Source: Paracyclopina nana (Eukaryota > Arthropoda > Copepoda > Cyclopoida > Cyclopettidae). Taken from it: DNA of 64,000 bases. The notes below the pieces were generated by a model, which saw only the letters and a program-made list of their open reading frames with translations, made no database searches and had not been told where the DNA came from. The translations under genes and the position numbers were made by a program. The stretch lies in assembly GCA_019096065.1 (NCBI GenBank), contig JAGUCH010000002.1:14954501-15018500 (forward strand), in the 5' to 3' direction. Positions 1 to 9,326 of this stretch are shown here, one piece after another (the first letter of the stretch is position 1; the number at the start of each line of letters is the position of its first letter).

Positions 1-18
1 TAAAGCTTTTGCTTTCAG

Positions 19-267
19 TGGTCATTTGGTGTCTTTATGTGGGAGCTGATGACCAAGGCTCAGCAGCCTTTCTCCGAGGTGGATCCCTTTGAAATTGAGG
101 ATTATCTGACTGGTGGATATCGACTACACCAGCCCCTGAACTGCCCCGACCAGCTATACTCAGTTTTGGTTTCATGCTGGGGATCTCAACCTCAAGAAAG
201 AGCCTCTGTTCAACAACTTCACCAAACATTACAGGAGCTTCAAAAGCAGTTGCAGCAGTTTGTCTAG
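19..267 (+). CDS. Ryk: RYK/Derailed-type receptor kinase, last exon
   Basis: This is the C-terminal end of a tyrosine-kinase-like domain, entered from the left edge of the window. The exon starts after a CAG acceptor at 16-18 and runs in frame to TAG at 265-267, giving about 82 residues. It begins WSFGVFMWELMT, the kinase subdomain IX helix, and continues with DPFEIEDYL, GGYRLHQPLNCP and SCWGSQPQERAS. The spacing and wording match the C-terminus of RYK/Derailed, a catalytically impaired Wnt co-receptor in the plasma membrane, which also ends shortly after the kinase lobe. Catalytic loops and the WIF domain lie outside the window. Other receptor kinases share the WSFG helix, but the DPFE and PINCP-like segments point to RYK. 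Confidence 0.85.
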   Translation, partial: WSFGVFMWELMTKAQQPFSEVDPFEIEDYLTGGYRLHQPLNCPDQLYSVLVSCWGSQPQERASVQQLHQTLQELQKQLQQFV

Positions 268-579
268 TCACTCGTTAAGCATTTTTGCATCAATTATTAG
301 TGCACATAAGAATTGAAATATTTCAGTAAAATATAAAACATAATATCAATGTTAAGAGTCCTGAGTATGTATTTATCTAGGCATTATTTTCGCATTAAAT
401 GGTCAAATAATAATAGCTCACTAAGGTATTGATTTTCTCTGTGGCCTCCTAATTATATGCCTGTTTCAAACGTCAAGGATATGTACTGAAGAACCCATTA
501 GGACCCAGACTGCAAAGCAATTCATCAAACTTTTTAAGAGATGGCCAAGTATGCTAGATATTAATAAAAAACTTGTCAG

Positions 580-3500
580 CTTCATGGAATTTTTGTTCAT
601 CCAGCTCAAAAGTAGTAGTTGGTGTCGTGGCCCCAGTTATCTTCATTACGAGCGCCTGTCTTATTCTTATTGCCATGAGGATTACATCCCCGCCACAATC
701 ACCATCAAAATCTTTAAGCCAATTTTTGCTATTAGATGGATTCGAAACCACCTCAGGTAAGTAAATTGTACATAGAATTGATTTTTTGGCTCGCGTTTCC
801 TTTTAAAAATGTTTCATGTAGCCCCTTGCAGATATGAAGCTATTGTTGGAGATGGGATGTGTGATGACGATGCAAATAACATTCTGTGTGAATTTGATGG
901 AAATGACTGCTGTCAAGAGCAAATTTACAAATACTACTGCAGCAAGTGTATTTGCCACCTTGATGGCCTTTCCCGTCCTTCTGTTGTATACTTAAGTAAG
1001 ATTCTAAGGCCTTTTATATGATGGAAAGCAATTTTCGCATGTATATTTCAGTTTACCAATTTGTCTCAGTTCATATATAACTACACATATATAATAGTTA
1101 TTATTACAATTACAGCCCTCGCAGGCTCGGGCTAGTAAAGCTGTACTCGAGTTTTCCCATTTTAAAATCCTTGCTCAGCTATTTAATGACCCTACTTTAT
1201 GTGCCCCAGCTCAAAATATTAGTTATTTATTTCGAGCTGGGGCATGTAAAGCAGGGTCATTAAATAGCTGAGCAAGTATTTTGGAAAAACACTCGTACAA
1301 TTACAGCCCTCGCAGGCTCGGGCTAGTAAAGCTGTACTCGAGTTTTCCCATTTTAAAATCCGAGGTCAGCTATTTAATGACCCTACTTTTCGAGCCCTAG
1401 CTCAAAATATACAATTTTATATTCTGTAATACGATTTTTGAGTGTTTTAATGAAGTTACCGGGCTGCCCCGTGCCCTAGAAAATACTGCTCGGTTTTTAG
1501 TTGCTAAGTGAATGTCACTGGCTCTCATGAGCTAGCATCCCGTGGTTTGAGAGCAATAAAATAGACTTTTAAAATTAATTTTGCAGAGTTGTTCCTATGG
1601 CACAATGGTTAGAGCGCTTGGCTCTTAATTCAGCAGTCTAGGGTTCAAACCCCAATCATTCCTTAACTTTTTTTATTTCTTTATCTAGCTTAAGTTATTG
1701 TTAAAGTCCTGTACATAGCATCCAATCTTCATGATATTTCCATAGCTCAGTGGTTAGAGCATTGGAATGCTAATCCAACTGTCTAAGGTTCGAATCTTGG
1801 ATGATCATCTCTTTTTCCAACTTCTTTGGAATTTGGATCACTTCCATGGAATATGAGGGCATTAAATTGCTTAAAATCCCTTAAATTTGGTTCCAGGACC
1901 GTTAAGTATTTAATATCCCCCAAATTGCTTAGAAAGAAAGGTGACATAAAAGAGCTGAGTCGGATCGGTAAACTGAATTATAACACGAGGAAATCATATT
2001 ACAGTATATAAACAATTTTATATTCTGTAATACAATTTTTGAGTGTTTTAATGAAGTTACCGGGCTGCCCCGTGCCCTAGAAATTACTGCTCGGTTATTA
2101 GTTGCTATGTGAATATCACTAGCTCTCATGAGCTCGCATCCCGTGGTTTGGGAGCAATAAAATAGACTTTTAAAAACCAACTATACAGAGGGACTCCTAC
2201 CCTTGGATCGACAACGGATCATCCGTGGATAGACTACGACAAACCGGCTTTGCATCGACAAAATGGTTCATCTGTGGACCGACTGTCAGAACACACAGTC
2301 CTTGGATAGACCAGGACTGACATGTGTTAGGTTAGACAAGAAAAACGAAATGTACTTGGATCGACAAGACAAATTGTCCTTGGATCGACTATGAGAACAT
2401 ACAGTCCTTGGATCGACCAAAAGTTTTTGTTGAATTCTAACATTGTACAGTACGTTCTAGCTGTTGATCCAAGGACGATCCGTTTTTCGATGCAGGGACA
2501 GTCAGTTATGTCAGTCTATCCTAGCACAGTTCGTTCTAGTCGACCTAGGTCCTGCTAAGTCATAGTAGTCGATCCTAGGACTATCCGTCTCGTCGATCCA
2601 GGGACTATGAGTTCTGTCTGTCTATCCAAGGACGATCTGTTGCAGTCTATCCAGGGACAGTATGTCCTAGTCGATCCAAGTACGGATGCTCATGCAGTGG
2701 TGCTCCTATGGTACAATGGTTAGAGTGCTTGGCTCTTGATTTAGGAGTCTAGGGTTCAAACCCCAGTCATTCCATGACTTTTTTTTTCATTTCTCTATTT
2801 TGCTTAAATTGTGGTTAAGTCCTATACGTCCTATAAGTCCATGAAATGTTCATGATGTTTCCATAGCTCAGTGGTTAGAGTATTGGAATGCTGATCCAAC
2901 AGTCTGAGGTTCAAACCTCATTAAAGGGGCATTAAATTACTTAAAATCCCTCAAATTTGATTCCAGGGCCATCTACGCGGATTACTAATAAGTGATTAGT
3001 GTATATTAGCAGACTACTTTTAAGTCTTTCGCCCATCTAAAACGCCAAAACGTTAGTTTAACAAAAAAGGCCACATCTGGTAACTTGGTCCCCTCTGCAG
3101 TGGCGCCATCTCAAGTGGCAGAGAAGAAGTTTTAAATGATGTCTATTTTTGATTAGGCGATTCTTGCCTTCATAAGCAACTTGTTGGGGATGGTTATTGC
3201 TCCGATCTGACCTTGGAATGTGATTATGATTCTGGCGATTGCTGTTTGCCCGAGATTAATCGATCGTGCAACAAGTGCATTTGCCACGAAGATGGGTTAG
3301 TTCACCCTAGTGCTCAAGAACTGGGTAAGGTTGAAGGAAAATATTGCACTATGCAAAATCAATTGCTATTGACTTTCAAATTAAAGTCTGCTGGCCATCT
3401 GATTTGGCTTGTGATGACCTGCAAAACGTGGCCGATTGTAACTATGACAATGGCGACTGCTGTCTGCCTTACATTGTCACAGATTTTTGCGTGGACTGCA

Positions 3501-4656
3501 TGTGTCATGAAGATGGAACAAGGCATGAAGACATCTCGAAACAGCCATTTTGTCCACATCAATGGCGAGGAGATGGAATCTGTGATGATGATTCGAATAG
3601 AGAGGAGTGTGGCTTTGACCATGGTGATTGCTGCTTGCCCTCAATCAATCAAAATTACTGCATAGAATGCCTATGCCATCAAACTGGCAAGAGACACAGA
3701 CCAATAACCAAAGGTAAGGGAAACGCCACATTAAAAAATGTCTTTGATTTGGAAATGAGGACATTTATCATATGAAAATGTGCCAATTGTGAATATTCGA
3801 AATTTGCACTTGTTTTTTATTTGTAAATAGAATTCACAGCTTTCCCCACTTTTTTCAACACCCATTTACACCAACTTATGCTAGATGATTGCGAGCATGT
3901 GGACAAAATTGGAGATGGCTTCTGCAACGACGAATCAAACATTTATGCTTGCTACTTTGATGGAGGCGACTGCTGCTTGAGCGAAGTCATCAATACAAAC
4001 TGCGCATTTTGCGTCTGCACCAAGTTCCATTACAGCAACCCGAACAACGAAAACATGCCCAGCAGTGGAGGACAGTGCATGTCGTATCTCTCGGCCTTCG
4101 TCGGTGATGGCGTTTGTGAAGATGAAAATAACAATCCCAGCTGTGACTACGATGGCGGGGATTGTTGCTTGAAGAAAATCTTTCCCTACTGCTCCCAATG
4201 CATTTGTCATCTTGATGGCAGCAAACATTACATCGCTTGCTTTGGCGAGGTTTTTCGCACCAAATTAGCGGATGGAATATGCCAGGATTACGTGAATGTT
4301 GAGGAATGCTTCTATGATGCTTGGGATTGCTGCAAACCAGTCATTTACATAGACGAATGCAATGACTGCATTTGCCACCTTGACGGAGAAAGGCATGAAG
4401 GCAAATCACTATATGAAGAAGGTAAGATAATGCGAGTGAAAAATAATGCAATGTGTGTCATAATCATCATTTTCCCTCCCCTGAAGTTTGCCCTGGCACG
4501 GTCTGGCATCTTGGGGATTTTTTATGCCAAGATGGTCTGAACACGGAGAGTTGTGACTATGATCACGGTGATTGCTGCCTGCCCATCATCAACGCGGCTC
4601 ACTGCTCTTATTGCATTTGCCACTTGGATGGAACTCGACATCCTACGAGTGCATAA
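580..4656 (+). CDS. Multi-LNR (Lin12/Notch repeat) protein, probably membrane-anchored
   Basis: Proposed exons: 580-756, 822-995, 3157-3324, 3387-3714, 3885-4421 and 4487-4656 (stop TAA). Junctions at 756/822 and 3885 keep one frame. The first exon encodes a hydrophobic stretch (VVVGVVAPVIFITSACLIL) without an ATG in frame, so the start codon lies in an unidentified upstream exon. Eight LNR-like modules follow, spread 1+1+2+3+1 over the later exons. Each has GDGxCxD, then CxxDxGDCC, then a distal CxxCxCHxDG signature. LNR modules bind calcium and occur in Notch and in secreted proteases or their regulators. No EGF, ankyrin or protease domain is seen, so this is not Notch. An AATAAA signal sits at 4698-4703. 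The 2.1-kb intron 996-3156 is filled with repeats. Function is unknown; a surface or secreted regulatory role is an inference. Confidence 0.75.
1094..1363. repeat. Direct repeat block with an inverted third copy
   Basis: A roughly 70-bp block (CAGCCCTCGCAGGCTCGGG, then AGCTGTACTCGAGTTTTCCC) occurs at 1110-1167 and 1302-1363. A third copy lies in reverse orientation at about 5308-5370. The two local copies flank the hairpin at 1170-1276. Confidence 0.7.
1170..1276. repeat. Long hairpin (inverted repeat)
   Basis: The left arm 1170-1214 (CTTGCTCAGCTATTTAATGA, then the AGCTC segment) is almost perfectly complementary to the right arm 1231-1276, with about a 16-nt loop. A related hairpin containing AATAGCTGAGCAA is at 40424-40533. 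This is a foldback or MITE-like structure. Confidence 0.8.
1591..1662 (+). tRNA. tRNA-Lys(CTT)-like sequence, degenerate
   Basis: It has A-box-like (ATGGCACAATGGTTAGAGC) and B-box-like (GGGTTCAAACCCC) elements and an anticodon-loop-like CTCTTAA. The acceptor and anticodon stems pair poorly, and a related copy lies at 2701-2773. It is better read as a tRNA-derived repeat or pseudogene than a working tRNA. Confidence 0.45.
1733..1806 (+). tRNA. tRNA-like sequence with GCT anticodon loop, degenerate
   Basis: It contains TAGCTCAGTGGTTAGAGCA (A box) and GGTTCGAATC (B box), and a good anticodon stem TTGGA/TCCAA around ATGCTAA. The acceptor stem is imperfect and the long variable arm of tRNA-Ser is missing. 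It forms a tandem pair with the tRNA-like sequence 140 bp upstream; the pair is repeated at 2701-2920. Confidence 0.45.
2199..2695. repeat. Inverted array of a TTGGATCGAC motif
   Basis: The left half (about 2199-2420) carries roughly eight spaced copies of CCTTGGATCGAC and variants such as GTGGATAGAC in forward orientation. The right half (about 2460-2690) carries about nine copies of the reverse complement (GTCGATCCAAGG, GTCTATCCAGGG). Spacing is irregular, 20-50 bp. The block interrupts the second copy of the tRNA-like duplication, with CTCCTA on both sides. Three more motif copies are at 55769-55838. The layout resembles the subterminal motif clusters of cut-and-paste elements, but no ORF is present. 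Confidence 0.65.
2701..2773 (+). tRNA. tRNA-Lys(CTT)-like sequence, second copy
   Basis: Diverged copy of 1591-1662, with ATGGTACAATGGTTAGAG and GGGTTCAAACCCC preserved. The anticodon stem has mismatches. Probably a tRNA-derived repeat. Confidence 0.4.
2853..2920 (+). tRNA. tRNA-like sequence, second copy, 3' truncated
   Basis: Copy of 1733-1806 with CATAGCTCAGTGGTTAGAG and GAGGTTCAAACCTC. The 3' acceptor strand is missing. It is followed by a block (GGGGCATTAAATTACTTAAA) that also follows the first pair at about 1857. Confidence 0.4.
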
Positions 4657-6490
4657 TACCAATTCTTTTTTAGTGCCGGAGTGTAAAACAAGCGAAAAAT
4701 AAAAGAGTTTATTCAGTATTCACTGTACGATGCGTGCATAGCTTACGCGTAACGTTTCGCCCGTTTTGTGGTCCGTTAGTGACCGCAAGCTGACTAAGAC
4801 GTGACCGGTGCGTCGCCCAGAAGCAATGCATGAATGCAGTGAGCTTGAGTGTGCGACTAGAAAATGGCGCGCGTGTTGATGCATTTTTGAGCCTTTCTGT
4901 AACATTTGTAGCAAGCCATTCACAGTGTTCCTGGTGAGGTTTTCACCTAAACTTTCTCGACCAACTTTACATTATACATTTTCTGAAAGCTATTGTAACG
5001 GGGATTCCAATGGTGTAAACCATATAATCCCCTGTCGTAGCTTCCCATAATATATACGAGTTTAAAAAACCGCTAGCGCTCTCATTTTGCAAGGTAGAGA
5101 AAAAGTTTGCTTCAATGACCCCCTCTAAAATTAAAAAATTATTTTTATAAACATTTTTGATACCTGACATGGTTTCGAAGTAACTGCACTATGCAAAATG
5201 ACAACCCTTTCTCATCTTCCACATGATGGTATTATCATAAGTACATTGTAACTTAAGAATTTAGTCCAAATTCAATGTTTTGTATAATAGTTATATATTT
5301 TGAGAGGATTTTAAAATAGGAAAACTCGAGTACAGCTTTACTAGCCCGAGCCTTTGAGGGCTATAATTGTTAGAGTGACAACCCTTTCTCATCTTCCACA
5401 TGATGGTATTATCATAAGTACATTGTACTTAAGTCCAAATTCAATGTTTTGTATAAAATATATTATGTTCCTATTCCTATTTTAGAGGGGTAAATAAAGC
5501 GCATTTTTTCTCTTCCTTATAAAATGAGAGCCCTTGTTGTTTTTTAAACTCGTATGTTATGGGAAGCTATGACAGTGGAATTTATGATTACGCCATTGGA
5601 ACCCCCTATTGCATGATATAAAGTTGGTCAAGAAAGTTTAGGTTAAAACCTTACCAGGAACTATAAAGACAAAGATTAAAAAGTGATTAAGAAAGCTGGC
5701 AAATTCTTCTTTCACGTTTGAAATCAGCAAACCAATTTTTATGTCGGTAGCTTTTCACATTGATGCTGGCCTTGTCGTTATTGTGCTTGGTTCCATAAAC
5801 ACAGTGCAAAATAGTTTAAAGCTCACAGATCTTGCTTTATTCGCTGTAATCCAGCAATAAAACAATATTTAAGCCTAAAAGTAGCATTATGCGATGTTCA
5901 CCTTCAAAGGAATTTTTTCCTTTTACTAAATTGGGGTTTTTTTCAAGCACTTTTGATAGCTTTTGGTAGATTCATTTTTACCACCTCTTTACGTTGCATG
6001 AGTTTGAAAGTTTTTTATATTTATCAGATGCACGAAAACTTCAGCCATTTAAGGATAGCTACGATTCTAAGGAAGAGAAAGGCATAGGTGAAAACCCTAA
6101 GTAGGCCGATTATGCTACAATCTACAAGTCCTTTTTTGCTTAACCCTTTATTGAGCGCACCCTTTATTGAGCGCTTCATTTCACCTTTTTTTATTATGTG
6201 CGATTTTAATGCTTGGTTGGACTTTCATAGACCAATTTATCAAGGCTACAAATGTCAATGAAGGCCAAATAATGATTCCCTCAAAAAGGCCAATTTCTCA
6301 AATAACCATATGTGCAAGGCTTATCAAACTGTCCTCGAGGCCAAAACAAATTGACCTCACTAATTTAATAATGAAGATGACTTGAGTTGCGCGATTTTAC
6401 GTGAAATTGTAGCGTCGGAATATTTTGTTTACAAAACACAAAAAATTCAGCTGAGTGACTCTTTGCTTCTTTCGCTAGCGAAAAACCACG
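4657..6490. other. Gene-free spacer
   Basis: No coding region supported. Contents are the long inverted-repeat element at 4926-5668, a duplicated 85-bp block (5198-5285 and 5373-5455) and AT-rich sequence leading to the NDUFAB1 start. Confidence 0.6.
4926..5668. mobile_element. Foldback/MITE-like element with ~200-bp terminal inverted repeats
   Basis: The left arm 4926-5140 (starting GTTCCTGGTGAGGTTTT, then CTTTCTCGACCAACTTTA, later TAGCTTCCCATAA and AGAGAAAAAG) matches the reverse complement of 5470-5668. The centre holds two direct copies of an 85-bp block (ACAACCCTTTCTCATCTTCC) separated by an inverted copy of the 1110-1167 repeat. No ORF, so non-autonomous. Confidence 0.7.
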
Positions 6491-7050
<560 letters not shown>

Positions 7051-7257
7051 AACGCGCGAATCCGTCAACATACTTAGTCTAGTAAAATAAATCTCTCTGG
7101 TTTTTGTAACAATATTTATCAGCCATTTTGATCCTCTTATGTTTCATGAAGGGCACTTATCATGATTTCCGGGGTATATCATGATTTGAGGAAAGTTAGA
7201 AATTCCTCTGCGAGAGAGTCTTAATCCTTTGAGTTGGGCTTGAGTTCTTCGCTAACA

Positions 7258-8169
7258 ATGGCGTGGATGTTCGCTGTTGACGTATTGAGCAATCTTATAG
7301 CTCTTTTATGGTGTCCATTTGCCACGTTTGTCATCATAGGCTACTTCAAGTCAAAACCTTTAGGTCAACATACTATCCTGGATAGAATAATGGAAGGAGC
7401 TCAGATGGGCTATGGAGTAACTACTACTTTGATCAATGCGTGTTCGCTTGCAGCCAAATTGGTCAACCCATTCGGTAGAGTGACAGCCCAAATCGTAAGT
7501 GCGGTGATCTTCAACATGTTTACTTTCACTTTGTTAGTAATCGGCACATTTGCCATCGTCAAGTACTTGAGCATTTATCACAATTTGCTCGGACTCCTAT
7601 CAGCAGTAGACGAAGCTACCTTGATCAGGCGAATTTTCCTAGGACTTTGGATTGCTTCAGTTGTGTGCAACTTGATTGATTTGTCTTTTTTCGTCTCGAT
7701 TGAAGAGCTGTTGCCCTACATGGTCATCTATCAAGGACCAAAGCCAGCTCTTCCTAATGGAGGAGCAGTGACAAAATGGATTTCAAGAGGCCTCATCTTT
7801 CTGTTCGGAGTCCTTCAATTGCATTTGGAGGTGGACAGCCTAAGATTTGATCAAGATCACCATGGCATTGCCAAATTTATAGTAGGTTGCTATAAGAAAT
7901 TATGTGGTCGAGGCCCTGCAGATCTGGAAAATGAGGAAGGCTCTTTGTCACAATTGCGCCAACACCGTATAGCTATCATCATAGGCATTGTATGGGGTTT
8001 TGTCCTGGCTTTTTTCGTGCAAAGCGGCTCCAAGAGTGATCAGGAAATTGGTATGATTGTGATTAGGTGCATTATTGCCAGTTTTCCATTAGTGTACATA
8101 AGTGAGCACTCAAGCCTCAGAGTATATACGAAGAAGCAAATCTTGAAATGGCTCGGAATGAATAATTGA
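7258..8169 (+). CDS. Seven-helix membrane protein, family copy A
   Basis: An intronless 303-residue protein, taken from ATG 7258 because paralogues begin at the equivalent point. Hydrophobic segments lie near residues 5-27, 45-65, 78-102, 125-148, 175-195, 240-262 and 270-292. Family signatures shared with the copies at 13106, 18446 and 19525: GYxKSKPLGQxTxLDR after helix 1, IVKYLSIYHN after helix 3 (where rhodopsin-type receptors carry DRY) and FPLVYISEHSSL at the end of helix 7. I do not recognise the family. Topology suggests a divergent GPCR or chemoreceptor-like protein, but this is inference. AATAAA follows at about 8187. Confidence 0.75.
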   Translation: MAWMFAVDVLSNLIALLWCPFATFVIIGYFKSKPLGQHTILDRIMEGAQMGYGVTTTLINACSLAAKLVNPFGRVTAQIVSAVIFNMFTFTLLVIGTFAIVKYLSIYHNLLGLLSAVDEATLIRRIFLGLWIASVVCNLIDLSFFVSIEELLPYMVIYQGPKPALPNGGAVTKWISRGLIFLFGVLQLHLEVDSLRFDQDHHGIAKFIVGCYKKLCGRGPADLENEEGSLSQLRQHRIAIIIGIVWGFVLAFFVQSGSKSDQEIGMIVIRCIIASFPLVYISEHSSLRVYTKKQILKWLGMNN

Positions 8170-8528
8170 TTGTAAATCTATGGCTAAATAAACAATCTTA
8201 TCTCATATTTTGCCAAGTCATTTAATGCACTTAATCCTTTTATTTCAAATGTGGTGTGAAATAAGGTTGCGTGGGAAAAAAAGTTGCGAAAGTTCCGCCA
8301 AACTGCCAAGAAGATAAACAAACTTTACAAAGTTAATTTTTTTCTTTAATGTAAAACATTTCCGTTTTCACAATCAAAGAAAGTCATGCTAAAGGAACAG
8401 TCAAAACAGGTGAACTTGGACTGAATTTTAATCATCTTTTATTACTATTATCTGGTGTGTATCAATAAGGCATGCGGGATTTTTTTTGTTTTGCAGGAGA
8501 AAACATTCATGGCTTTCAGCTGCGTAAA

Positions 8529-9326
8529 ATGGCTGAATTTTGCTGGAATCCATATCTAATTTTTGAGGGAAAACTGTAAGCAGTGTGCGTTTTCCACATT
8601 TCTACTTTTCCACATTAAGCTTTTTTCAGAGATTTTGTTCTCATCATCTTGAATACTAACGTGATTGACCAAGAGAAACTTGTGCAATTGTGGAATCGTG
8701 CCAAATTCAGAGTGACTGTTGACGGTGGCACGAATCAGTGGCATGACATAGTTGGCAAGTTCTCCTCCCTCATTTTCAACCCCATTCCAGACCTCATCAC
8801 AGGTGACTTGGACTCTGTACATCCCGAAGTCCTTGAGCACTATAGAACACTCAACGCGGAAATCGTGCAAACTCCAGATGAAAATTTCACAGATTTTACC
8901 AAAGCACTGCAAACTCTGAGCAGCCTCAAATCCTTGCCTAGCCACGAGCATTTCCTTGCTTTCGCTGAGCATAGCGGAAGACTCGATCAGATTTTTGGCA
9001 TTTTTGAGACCTTGTTTCACGCCAGAGAGTTTTGCCACAAACCTGTCTTCGTGTCAAGCTCCACTTCGATTGAGTGGTTGCTCGCTCCAGGAGTGCACAA
9101 AATTGATCTCTCTCTCTTAGAGCTTGAGAAAATCCAAAAGCTACACTGTGGTTTGATCCCATTGGGTCGACCGTGTTCTGGAGTCAAGACAAGTGGCCTC
9201 AAGTGGAATTTAGATGGCAATCAGCTGTTAGCCTTTGGACACTTGGTTAGCACTTCCAACAAACTCAATTCTACTATCTGCACGATTTCCACTCCTGAAG
9301 TAGTTCTCTTTACTATGGAACTATGA
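8529..9326 (+). CDS. TPK1: Thiamine pyrophosphokinase
   Basis: Two exons, 8529-8575 and 8630-9326, split by a 54-nt intron, give 247 residues. The enzyme transfers pyrophosphate from ATP to thiamine to form thiamine diphosphate in the cytosol. Diagnostic segments: VTVDGGTNQWHD near residue 40, DLITGDLDSVHPEV near residue 65 (the GDLDS metal/ATP site), TPDENFTDFTKAL near residue 95, GRLDQIFG, and the C-terminal thiamine-binding region with GLIPLGRPC and TSGLKWNL. Length agrees with animal TPK1 (about 240). Its TGA at 9324-9326 overlaps the ATG of YARS2 at 9323, so both must be read from one transcript or from an internal promoter within this gene. Confidence 0.95.

Larger units (their letters stand above)
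1012..2010. repeat. Composite repeat inside the LNR intron
   Basis: The left end (1012-1070, beginning TTTATATGATGGAAAG) reappears inverted at 41110-41166 and in shortened form at 40574-40610. It looks like the terminus of a TIR family whose other copy spans about 40574-41166. Inside this copy lie a hairpin (1170-1276), two direct copies of a block (1094-1167 and 1298-1363) and two tRNA-like sequences. The right end near 2000 is diverged, so the boundary is approximate. Confidence 0.5.
1400..2180. repeat. Duplicated 170-bp segment (1400-1580 and 2008-2180)
   Basis: The two stretches are near-identical, sharing TATATTCTGTAATACRATTT, the GTTACCGGGCTGCCCCGTG core and the end AATAAAATAGACTTTTAAAA. 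Each copy is followed by a pair of tRNA-like sequences, directly in the first copy and after a 500-bp insertion in the second. This indicates a segmental duplication of a tRNA-derived unit. Confidence 0.75.

Noticed and set aside
580..4656. Notch receptor
   Set aside because: LNR modules are present but no EGF repeats, RAM, ankyrin repeats or heterodimerisation domain are seen, and eight LNRs exceed the three of Notch.
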